Part shown: positions 38,637 through 47,428 of the stretch, piece after piece | Layout: every line of letters starts with the position of its first letter | Position numbering within the stretch: the first letter of the stretch is position 1 | Assembly: GCA_916613615.1 (NCBI GenBank) | Contig: OU744731.1 | Span: 13,770,726 to 13,834,725, forward strand | Length of the DNA: 64,000 bases | Direction of reading: 5' to 3' | Source of the DNA: Steromphala cineraria | Lineage: Eukaryota; Mollusca; Gastropoda; Trochida; Trochidae | Program-made: the position numbers and the translations under genes | The notes under the pieces: model-generated | Databases searched by the model: none | What the model saw: only the letters and a program-made list of their open reading frames with translations | Told to the model about the DNA's origin: nothing

Positions 38637-41600
38637 CTGAAAGAAATAACAAGGAATGGTTTAATCAATACTATTTCAATACTTCATTAGGTTCCATAAA
38701 CGGATTTGTTTCATCATTTCGACATTCTTTCATATTTAAATGCTTTTCGACATTGAATATCTCACTTTTTAAGTAGAAATAAAAATCTAATAAGTATTCA
38801 TTTTGTATTTTAACTAAGCGGAATAGCGCAGTGGTTTGCGCATTTGTCTTCGTCTCGATGTCCGGGGTTCGAATCCTAGGGGCTCGGCAACATGATCTGC
38901 AGTAGAGATATGTTCTACAAGCTGTAAGGTTTGGGTGCAATGATACACTGAATTTAGTGTAACCATGGTCGATAGTAAAAGCAAGTTTCCCCGCAATGCA
39001 CAGCCACAATAGGTGCGAAACATTGTCCCTAACAATAGTAGCCGTGATATATGTGATCGAAATATTATTGAAGCTGCGTTTAACCCCAAAACACCTGACC
39101 TAATTTGATTAAAATTGATCTATTTAAATTGAGTTAAAATAGACCTTGATTAAACATGACATTGCTGCACGGGGTAATTTGTGAGTCATACAGGAGAAAA
39201 CGGCCAACTTACGGTTTGATTAGAGCAACGCCTTTCATATTTCTCAAACTGTGCGGCAACACCACCCATAAGAGCAGCTTCATTGTCCGAACACTCGGGG
39301 ATGCTCAGGAATCTCTCTTCAAGACATGCTTGCATTCTACTGTGATATGTTAAAGTATACACGTTACTCAAAATTACTTACGAAATGGGTTTTATAATGT
39401 GTTTGTCTACATGCATTCGCTCGCACTGAGCTGCCTCTGTAGGGAGAGAATGGTCGACATGGTGAAAACATGTTTGAAATTGTAAGTTAAAATCGTATAA
39501 CTGCTGTAGCCTTTCAGAAAGCCACACAGAAGCATAACTTACGAGGAAACATCATTAAACTCTTTTCTTTGGTGCAAACGATAAGCTATTCTCTCATCAC
39601 AGAGGCAGATGAAGTCATGAAATGTTGATACAGCCTCTGTTCTATTGCGCCGAAATCCGTGGGTTCCGGCAGTTTCCCCTGGCGGAAAAACATTGCACCA
39701 CAATCCATTTACATTTCTTTATCAAATGACAAAGAAAATTAACGCTTCTTGCAATGAAAGGGTGGTTTATATCACAATGATTTTGCCATGATCCAGTAGC
39801 CAAAATGATGATTTTAGAACAGTGTTGCTGATTGCATAACTAACTTTGATTGCCTCCAATCAGGCATCTCCCATTCTATCACACAAACTCGGCGTAAAAG
39901 AAAAAGGCTGTATCAACATTTCATGACTTCATCTGTCTCTGTGGGGAGAGAATGACGATAAGCCTAAAAAGTGGACACTGAAATTCTTTTTGATATTTTT
40001 GGTAAAATGTTGGCTTTGAAGAATATATCTGGTAGTCAATCACTCTTTCGCCTTAATCTAAGTAAGTGGAAGTTTTCATTCTTCATCAAAAGTTGTTCAT
40101 GATTCATGGTCATTGGTTTATAGTAAAATTGACAGTAACAAGGCTTTATAGTAAATCAGGAAAAACGAAAATTAATGTTACTAATTACAAGAGAATGGTT
40201 TTATGGTTTCGCGAATCCATTTTTATACCTTATATGATAAAATGTGGTCATACACGTATACAAATGGCCACAACATTATTTGCAAGATACTTGATAATAC
40301 ATTCTGCAATGATTTAAGTAACGATGTGCTTTTACCCTCTGAAATTATACATTTGTCATCAACTAATTCTCAATGTTATGAATAATTCTTACAGGGAAGA
40401 AATGAAGAAATTGTATTTCCAAAAAAATGCTACTATCCCTTTAAGAGGTAAGAGACTTACCAAGTAGATCCACAATCACGGTATGCAAGATACATTGCCC
40501 TTGTTGGCCAACAGTATCTCCCTCTCACGAAAGCTAGAAACATATTATTAGAATAATTGTTTAATATATTGATAAACATATCATATAATATTTGATATTA
40601 CTGACTATTTTGGCAAAGGTACAATGAGGTGACAAAACAGCAACAAATGCAAACAAGAGAGGGATACAACACATACTAAAATACGTCAGTTAAACAAATG
40701 GTGGCAGTCAGACCAGAAGAGATGGCATGTATTTTCTCGACATTGTAAATTTTTATTATTTCATTTTTTATCTTATCGAATCGAGGTGTATTTGTATATG
40801 ATCTTATTTTGATAGTGTAAATTTGACGATCGTTATTAATAAATTGAGTACATCATTTCTTCTTTCAGAAAACCCAAATATGATTTTCTTCTTATCTATA
40901 TCAAAATTGATATCTGTTTTTATTCATGTGAACAATATATTCCAAATGATTTTAGATTTTGGACAGTCATAAAAGAGGTGAAGTAAACTTTCAGATGCAG
41001 TGTCTAACCTATCGCAAGAGCTCCCGGCCAAAAAACTTTCGGTATCATGCTAGGGGCAGGTACCCCAGTATACCATTCGTTATATACATGATCACCGCTA
41101 ATTTAAAAACAAAATCGTGTTGGATCGATTGTGACTACCTGGAATCCTCGTATTTAAGCCCTGGGCTTAATTTCGAATTCCACCCTTTTCATAAGAGAAA
41201 TATATTTTCTGAAATTAAGCCCTGGGCGTAATTTCGAGGAAAAATAAAGAAGGACTTTTCTTCCTCTTACTTTTGATTTAAAGAATCCATGTGTCTAAAC
41301 ATTCTTCACCCCCTATTTGATGTTAACATTTCCTTCCCTAATGGCAATTTTCATTGCAGGAGAAGTCTGCACGAAACTAGGGTGACATGATACCGGGAAT
41401 TCCCACGGAAAATCACTGTTTTTGTTCGGTAATATTTTAACCATATTTAAGCCCAGTGCTTAAATTCGAAAGTTCTGATTATTTCCTAAAACAATAAAAA
41501 AATCTGGATTAATTCATATCTCTTTATTGAGGATTCAATGCTGTAAGTTTTCAAATTTAACGTTGTGAAATTATGTATTCATTTTCAACTACGAACAAAC

Positions 41601-43414
41601 ATGTTTAAGTACACAATCTAAAGTAATGTGCAAAAAACGAGCCTTGAACAGTGCTGGCTGATTACATAATGAAACTTTATACATTGTAAAGTCTCCTGAG
41701 ATACTAGCTTGACTGCAACTGCATGGACATCGTATGGATTAAGATTGCCAATTTCTGTCTCTAGTAACTGCCCTAGCCTGTAACAGCTGTCCAAAATGTT
41801 CTGTACACGTGAAAACCTCCAACGGCCCTGCCAAAGTTATAAACGTCTACTTTCGCCATGCGTTTTGTAAGGGACGTAACTCTAAACAGTTAGAATATTA
41901 TATCCAAATTTAAGCCCATGGGCTTAATTTCGCGTGGGCCTAAATACGGGAATTCCCGGTAGTTATAGGATACTTTTCACGAAGAAACACACAATTTTAT
42001 AATAAAATTATATCATAAGAACACCTTTAGTCCTCGGTAGATAATTTTTTGACAGCCACAGTGCGGCAAAAGTTAAAGCGTTGTTCTATCCTTATACGAG
42101 TGCTGACTGTCAAGCAATAGACCTAAAACAACCCAAAATTGGCTTTGCTTATGAAAGGCATGGAGCAGACCAATCTGGTTACTGATATTTTAGTCTTGCC
42201 CTGTGACGTATATATATTTGGCATTTTGGTGTGGTGCCACCGGGAATAGAACCCAATCTTCGGAGTAACGAACAGACACCTACCAACTCAGTTAGGTCAA
42301 GTTACTAGACGCTATTTTAGAACCGATTCATTGTTTCTTTTTTCTTACCAGCTGCATTATTGCATAGATATTCCTTGATGTCAAACTGCAGGAACCGTGC
42401 AGCTGAGGCAGTTCTGAGAAACTCACAGCCCGGCATAAGGCTCTGGAGACATGTTCTGTCGTTATCCAGTGTTCTGAAATATAGTGAAAGGGGATACAAG
42501 CCTTGTGATGTGATCATGATTTTGTCTAGGCAAAGTATGAACATAAATATAAAGAGACATAACTATTAGGCCATGAAATGTAACCATCATTTGTCCACTG
42601 TATCGAACATCATAAGCACTCCTCTCTCTCATTCTCTCTCATTCCATTATTCACTCTCTCTCATTCACTCTCTCTCATTTACTCTCTCCTGTCTTACACT
42701 CTCTCTACCTCTCTCTTTTGCCTCCCCCCTCCTCTCCCTCTGTATCGCCACACCACTCTATCATACACTTAACACTTTGTTTGTAGGTTGAACGATGGGT
42801 GTTTATAGGTTGAGGTATGTATGTATGTATGTATTTATGTAAGAATGTATGTATGTATGTGTGTCTATCTGTCTGTATTTGTGTTTGTGTGGTTTTGTGT
42901 GTAGGTGCATTCATTATGTATGTGTCTTAGTATGTGTGTATATATAATGTGCTAACGTGTGGATGTGTGCGTATATGTGTGTAGTGTATACATGTATGTA
43001 CCTACTAATGTACTAATTTATGGGTATGTGTATGTATGTGGTGTTGGCAGGTACTAATGCACTAATATCCTAATGTATGGGTATGTGCGTATATGTATGT
43101 ATTGTATACTTGTACTAATGTACTAATGTATGTATGTATGTACTGTATGTATGTGCTAACATACTAATGTACTAACGTATGGGTGTGTGTAGGTATGTAC
43201 TGTATGTATGTGCTAATGTTTCAATGTATGTATGTATTGATGGATGTATCTATGCTTGTAAGCCTGTATGTTTGTATATATGTATTGATATGGTTTATTG
43301 TATGGTATTTTATATTTTATTTTTAAGGAATTTTAAAATGTTTTAAAGTGTCTCATAGGCCTGTGTAGGCCGGGCCCTGTTTCGGGGCGTGAAACTTTTT
43401 TGTAGTAAACTATT

Positions 43415-43445
<31 letters not shown>

Positions 43446-45993
43446 ACCTGCAATTCTATCATAGACTTTACCTGCAATTCTATCATAGACTTAACCTGCA
43501 ATTCTATCATAGACTTTACCTGCAATTCTATCATAGACTTAACCTGCAATTCTATCATAGACTTAACCTGCAATTCTATCATAGACTTTACCTGCAATTC
43601 TATCATAGACTTTACCTGCAATTCTATCATAGACTTTACCTGCAATTCTATCATAGACTTTACCTGCAATTCCATCGTAGACTTTACCTGCAATTCTATC
43701 ATAGACTTTACCTGCAATTCTTTCATAGACTTTACCTGCAATTCACGCCCAAATTTCCATTTGCGTCGACTATAGCAGGAATACTTCTTGGGATATCAGC
43801 GTTGCATTGCCTACTCTTGGCTTCGCATAGAGCACGGTTTAGGCCGTCGGGTACTGCATTTGCATCTGTATCTGCATCTGTCACGTAGAGCAAGCTCATT
43901 TTGATATGGGATGAGTTGAATTCGTACCCAAAACGAACTCGTACCTACAAATTTCGGTTGATTCGTACCCAAATCGGGCGGTGGATTAGTCACCACTATT
44001 AGTTTTGATAGTTTACTCAAATTACAATTTTAACTTTAATTGCTTATTAATAATGAGCTCGCATTTTTAAAAAAAAGTAGGCCTATAACACGTCTGCAGA
44101 GTTCCTAAAAGGCTCCTCGTTTAAGTATATTTAATTCATCTAAACTCAAATAAACTCAAATACACCAAATATATAAACCAAAATTACGATCACACGAAAG
44201 AAGTAACAATGACTAAAGGAGCCAAAGACACTGGTAAAAACCATTTGGAGTAACATAGAAAAATTAGAACTTGTTGAATATAACAAATATACTGAGTGTG
44301 TATACGACATTGTGAATTGTTGTGAAATATTACAAATATTCCCGGTGTGGACGAGTTTGTTTTGGATACGATTTCACCTACAGCCTTTGATATTACACCA
44401 GCAGCAACGATGCAAGTTGGTGAACTAGCAAGCGACAATAAAACGAATTCATTTAAACCTTGACAACGCTGTAACACAAGACAAATAAAGATAAAGTGAA
44501 AGGCGCTGCCGGAAGAAGGGACACAATTGTGACTAATCGATATTTCCCCTGAACGATCGACAAATGGCGTGGTTTGTCATTATCAGCCAATGAAAGCAAA
44601 CGTTAAGAAACGTTGTGGTCCACGTTTGCATCGTTAGCGTGAGTTGGAGACCTACCATTGCAAAAAGTTAAAAAACGGCAAGAGTATGTCCGATTTCAAA
44701 TATTTCATATAAACAAAAAAGTCATGATTGAACGCTAGTGCACTTATTACACAAAAATATATCACCTAGTCATTGAATTAGGAATTTTGTAATCCATTGC
44801 TCAAATTATTTTCTATTATGAACATATCGAATGGTATCCTCTAAGGGGTAAAGTGAGCCGGGGGGAGCGCTTTGCCCCGAGTGATCTAAAATATGTCTTT
44901 ATGGTCAAGACATTAGTGTCAGATTTATAAATTATTTTTCTTAAGCAAAATATCGTAAAATAGATTTGTAATCTGAATACTATAATTATCCTGTATTTTT
45001 AGAAATTGATATAATGATATTATCAATGAAGTATCAAAATTATATCATATTATTTTTGTTTCATTTAGAAACACACAAATTTTCTTTGATTCTTTAGCAT
45101 TAGTTTGATATTCATTATATATTTTGTTTTATCGCGAAACAATTAAGAAGATAATCCCTACTGGCAAGCCCGACAGAGATAAGTTGTTGGTAAAATGTTA
45201 AATTTGTCTCTTAAACCATTCAATTTATTTATTTATTTCCAACCATTATCTAGTTAAAACTAGCTGTAATGTTATCGTCCCCTTAGTCCTTACGTTAAGG
45301 ACTTAAGGGATGATAACATTACAGCTAGTTTTAACTAGATTGCTTTCTTTCATACTTTATATTGTTTTCTGATAGTAAATGAGTTAAATTGTCAAGACTC
45401 TCTTAGTTCTTAGAAATTCGTATATAGTAATCATGTATGTTTGTAGTAAAGAAATGCGAAAATCCAAGTCCATGACATATGAAAAATATTTTGTCCTTCT
45501 TTGCATACTGAGCCTAGGTTTTTATAAGGATGCCTGTGCACTGCATGGCACTTTTTAAAACACTTTGTTGTGTGGTAATGGCATATTATAGGTGTTTGAC
45601 ATATCACATTTGTATGTCTTTTAGCACGGGACAAAGTGCACCACCTTTGTCGAAATAAATTTTGGTTTATATCTCTTTATGCTGGAATGATAGGTTAAAA
45701 AGCATTTACCATACAAAAGTTTATCTGATGATTATCCCATTTGGTGTCGCAAGCGCAACTTTTGAAATGATTTTTTAAATCTGTATTTGGAACTCTTTGG
45801 GTATTTGTCACTGTCTAGATCCGTCATTGATTTGAGGATGTCAGCAATAACGGAAGACGTAAAAAAATACAGCAAAAATGTCATCATGAATATTTACACA
45901 ATCTTCCAAATCATCGTGATAATAATCTGACCTCTACTCACCAACGCCCAACAGGATCAGAGCCAACACAGCAAGACAGAAGAATCCCATCAT
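38619..45993 (-). CDS. Gene 1: 89-aa secreted six-cysteine protein (4 exons)
   Basis: Exons 45993-45942, 40533-40461, 39339-39213 and 38636-38619 join to 270 nt (89 codons plus TAA). Donors are GTGAGT, GTAAGT and GTAAGT; acceptors end TTCTAG, TCACAG and TTTCAG; phases are 1, 2 and 0. Residues 1-17 (MMGFFCLAVLALILLGV) form a signal peptide. The mature part has Cys at 25, 38, 42, 47, 58 and 80, spaced x12, x3, x4, x10, x21, with CW and AM conserved in gene 2. An AATAAA lies about 45 nt past the stop. The family is unknown to me; three disulfides in a small secreted protein is an inference. The 5.4-kb first intron holds a gene-3-like exon, so the pairing of exon 1 with exon 2 is the weakest link. 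Function is unknown. Confidence 0.62.
38815..39085 (+). repeat. tRNA-derived SINE in gene 1 intron 3
   Basis: A pol III A box (TAGCGCAGTGG) and a B box (GGTTCGAATCC) are both near consensus and about 40 nt apart. The preceding AAGCGGAA and the following CTAGGGGCTCGG do not pair as a full tRNA acceptor stem. A non-tRNA body follows. The end is approximate. It lies opposite to gene 1 transcription. Confidence 0.7.
39213..39339 (-). CDS. Gene 1 exon 3 (last four cysteines)
   Basis: 127 nt, the same length as the gene 2 counterpart; 21 of 42 encoded residues are identical between the two, including CLEE, F, ECSD, E, LM and the final C. Flanked by tatcacag and GTAAGTTGG. Confidence 0.75.
39414..39453 (+). 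repeat. Terminal fragment of the MULE-type MITE
   Basis: CTCGCACTGAGCTGCCTCTG followed by TAGGGAGAGAATG matches 37115-37147. Confidence 0.6.
39587..39954 (+). mobile_element. MULE-type MITE copy B, in gene 1 intron 2
   Basis: Same structure as copy A. The exact 9-mer ACGATAAGC flanks it at 39578-39586 and 39955-39963. The clean target duplication shows this copy inserted as a unit. Confidence 0.8.
40461..40533 (-). CDS. Gene 1 exon 2 (first two cysteines)
   Basis: 73 nt between ttctag and GTAAGT, encoding FVRGRYCWPTRAMYLAYRDC and then GST. It matches gene 2 exon 50165-50096 (x12 between the cysteines, CW, AM, A). It ends with TG of a Cys codon completed by the next exon. Confidence 0.7.
40740..41010 (-). 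pseudogene. LINE 3' fragment in gene 1 intron 1
   Basis: The minus frame reads LLHLFYDCPKSKIIWNILFT, then IIFGFSERRNDVLNLLITI, matching the Cys/His knuckle tail and the ERRNDVLN block of the fragment at 29.7 kb. Stops interrupt it. The 3' limit is approximate. Confidence 0.7.
41145..41241. mobile_element. 97-bp foldback element with TTAAGCCC palindromes
   Basis: Ends TCCTCG...CGAGGA are inverted, and each arm carries TTAAGCCCTGGGC followed by GTAATTT or TTAATTT. Each arm therefore is itself palindromic. Confidence 0.55.
41393..41959. mobile_element. 567-bp TIR element, CCGGGAATTCCC ends, TA flanks
   Basis: The left end CCGGGAATTCCC and the right end GGGAATTCCCGG are inverted copies, with TA outside each (41391-41392 and 41960-41961). 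Inside each end is a palindrome built on TTTAAGCCC (41450 and 41908). Non-coding. Confidence 0.6.
42236..42300 (-). repeat. Degenerate tRNA-like SINE head
   Basis: The minus strand has TAACTGAGTTGGTAGG (A-box-like) and GGGTTCTATTCCCGG (B-box-like) about 30 nt apart. No intact cloverleaf. Confidence 0.4.
42349..42473 (-). CDS. Third paralogous six-cysteine-type exon, or relic
   Basis: 125 nt between tatatttcag and GTAAGAA; frame TCLQSLMPGCEFLRTASAAR, then FLQFDIKEYLCNNAA. It resembles exon 3 of genes 1 and 2 in length, entry phase and the TCL...C...C order, but spacing is x7 and x20 and the exit phase is 1 not 0. Reading through the donor reaches a stop after GKKKETMNRF. It lies inside intron 1 of gene 1, so it may belong to a separate gene sharing the 45.9-kb leader exon, or be a decayed duplicate. 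A second frame is also open, which lowers confidence. Confidence 0.4.
42620..42745 (+). repeat. CT-rich microsatellite (CTCTCT/CATT)
   Basis: Runs of CTCTCT alternate with CATT and CACT words. Confidence 0.9.
42812..43285 (+). repeat. Degenerate (GTAT)n minisatellite
   Basis: Repeated GTATGTATGTAT and the longer motif GTACTAATGTACTAATGTAT recur with interruptions; overall T/G/A-rich and nearly C-free. Confidence 0.9.
43412..43444 (+). repeat. (CTT)n microsatellite
   Basis: About ten uninterrupted CTT units. Confidence 0.95.
43445..43743 (+). repeat. 24-bp minisatellite, about 12.5 copies
   Basis: The unit is ACCTGCAATTCTATCATAGA then CTTT or CTTA. Because 24 is a multiple of three, long frames stay open on both strands (plus TCNSIIDF repeats; minus ELQVKSMI repeats). 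Only a few substitutions are seen, so it expanded recently. No gene is claimed. Confidence 0.9.
43744..44381. other. Unannotated intronic stretch
   Basis: Contains short imperfect repeats TGCATCTGTATCTGCATCTG (43860) and two ATTCGTACCCAAA words near 43920-43970. No gene is supported. Confidence 0.4.
44382..44468 (-). CDS. Orphan exon-like segment
   Basis: Between an acceptor (tgtgttacag) and a GTAGGT donor, 29 codons read RCQGLNEFVLLSLASSPTCI and VAAGVISKA. The C...C...AAG-I order is loosely like exon 3 of genes 1 and 2. It needs a phase-0 entry and so cannot follow the 45.9-kb leader exon directly. It could belong to another gene or be a chance frame. Confidence 0.25.
44469..45247. other. 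Unannotated intronic stretch
   Basis: Nothing recognised; a short GC-rich patch lies at 44845-44885. Confidence 0.4.
45248..45340. repeat. 93-bp near-perfect palindrome (foldback MITE?)
   Basis: Arms of 29 nt, 45248-45276 and 45312-45340, starting ATCTAGTTAAAACTAGC, are exact inverses. The middle (CCTTAGTCCTTA / TTAAGGACTTAAGG) also pairs with one gap. It lies inside intron 1 of gene 1. Confidence 0.85.
45942..45993 (-). CDS. Gene 1 exon 1 (signal peptide)
   Basis: Two tandem ATGs (45993-45988) open a hydrophobic leader of 17 codons, ending one base into a codon before GTGAGTAGAGG. This phase fits the exon 2 acceptors of both gene 1 and gene 2, where G plus CT makes an Ala codon. Confidence 0.65.
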
Positions 45994-46071
45994 TGTCAGT
46001 CGGGGTTCCCAGTACGAATGTAACTATATAATATTGTCAGTCGGGGTTCCAAGTATGTTTGTAACTTTAGG
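45992..46071 (-). promoter_or_regulatory. 40-bp tandem duplication at the gene 1 start
   Basis: ATTGTCAGTCGGGGTTCC occurs at 45992 and 46032. On the minus strand the unit GGAACCCCGACTGACAAT lies just before the two ATGs and again 40 bp upstream, with an AT-rich TATTATATAG word between. It may duplicate a 5' UTR or core promoter element. Confidence 0.45.
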
Positions 46072-46488
46072 ATCCAGATCAACCTTTATATCTGAATTTG
46101 CTTTCTGAATAAATAATCACTATTTCTCATACATTAAGCAATTCATGGCCATTTTATAAAGTTGTTCTTTGGAAAATAACTTTAACATTTGAGTTTGACA
46201 GAAATAAACGATAACGTCCGTGGGGGTAATACTCCTTCCGGTAATTTCATGTCTAACCTATTTCAGCTGGTATTCCAGTGCCTTTCAAAATCATTTATTC
46301 ATGGCACGAACAGTCTAACAAGCGATAGTTTAGCTGTTGTAGCGATCATTATCCCACTGATAGATGTAATGTAACACAAGTTGAATGTATTAGTTACATG
46401 AGAGTTATTTCAAATACGACAATATATCCACAAAACATGATGTTGATTTTAGTGTGACATTTGGTAATGCGTGTTCTATAATCATCCT
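46072..46488. other. Upstream region of gene 1, nothing further recognised
   Basis: Moderately AT-rich; no TATA/initiator pair could be assigned with confidence. Confidence 0.35.
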
Positions 46489-46697
46489 ATTGGCTACTGC
46501 ATCATGGCGAAATCATTGTGATATGAACCACCCTGTCCATGCGAGAAGCGTTGTCATTTGATAAAGAAATGTAAATAGATTGTGGTGCAATGTGTTTTCC
46601 GCCATGGGAAACTGCCGGAACCCACGGATTTTGGCGTAATAGAACAGAGGCTGTATCAGCATTTCATGACTGAATCTGTCTCTGTGAAGAGAGAATG
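46489..46697 (-). mobile_element. MULE-type MITE copy D, truncated, reverse orientation
   Basis: Matches the left two thirds of copy A in inverse orientation, ending GAGAGAATG. It lies about 0.5 kb upstream of the gene 1 leader exon. Confidence 0.7.
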
Positions 46698-46938
46698 AGG
46701 TGTACTGGAGAGGATCAGAAAAAAAGTATCGTGTGTATTACTAGTATAGTAGTGATCTCTCTTGAAGATAGAGAAGTACTTTTCAACTGGTGAAGCTCCA
46801 AAATCGTTTGATAATAACTTTTTATCAAAGATATACTATAAATGTTGAAATTAATAATACCATTTCAACAACAAGTAACTTCATTTCATGAACCCGTATA
46901 AAACATCAATTCAATAGACCTCATGTACCTTAATTTCT

Positions 46939-47060
46939 CGCCCAAAGTTTTAGACGGTCCCTTGAATGCAACACCTGCATAGTTGCAGATTATTTTAAAA
47001 TTTGACTATGAAGGTGTTGCAATCAACGGGTCCTCTCTGTCGTCTCAAACTTTTGGAAAA
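46939..47060. repeat. Imperfect inverted repeat
   Basis: CCAAAGTTTTAGACG and TTGAATGCAACACCT on the left are mirrored by AGGTGTTGCAATCAACGG and CGTCTCAAACTTTTGG on the right. About 40-bp arms with small gaps. Confidence 0.6.
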
Positions 47061-47381
47061 AAAAAATTCATGCAGCGTGCATGCTCAGCTCCTTTCTCTA
47101 AAGTATTGAGAAAAGTTGAAAACTCCAATTTAGATTCTAAAGAAGGCTTGCTTTGAAAAGGCTATTTCTTCAAACAGTATAAAAATGAGTGGATAGCGTA
47201 TGATTGTACGACTTGAGTTACCTCCGGTGCAAAGAGTGGATTTGTTTCTTTGCGGTTCTTTACCCTTTATCAAATAAAAGTGCCGAACACTACATGAAAA
47301 TACCTAAGATTTAACAATAGGACAAAGCTTGTAGTCGAAGACAGAAAACAATATTTAATGCTTGAATATTATTTATTACTG

Positions 47382-47387
47382 CAATAA
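47382..47387 (-). promoter_or_regulatory. AATAAA polyadenylation signal, gene 2
   Basis: 36-41 nt past the stop on the minus strand, in a 3' UTR similar to that of gene 1. Confidence 0.55.
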
Positions 47388-47422
47388 TAAGTGAGGCTTT
47401 TGTTGTAGTTCGTCTTCTTTAC

Positions 47423-47428
47423 CTAATT
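47423..47428 (-). CDS. Gene 2 terminal exon (N and stop)
   Basis: AAT TAG directly after gttatttctttcag. Identified by the shared acceptor and 3' UTR rather than by its own length. Confidence 0.5.
   Translation of the reverse strand, partial: N

Noticed and set aside
38815..38890. A tRNA gene
   Set aside because: A and B boxes are good but no acceptor stem pairs and a long non-tRNA body follows, so a SINE is the better call.
43343..43775. Long overlapping frames on both strands
   Set aside because: Both arise from the 24-bp minisatellite and (CTT)n tract; no gene evidence.
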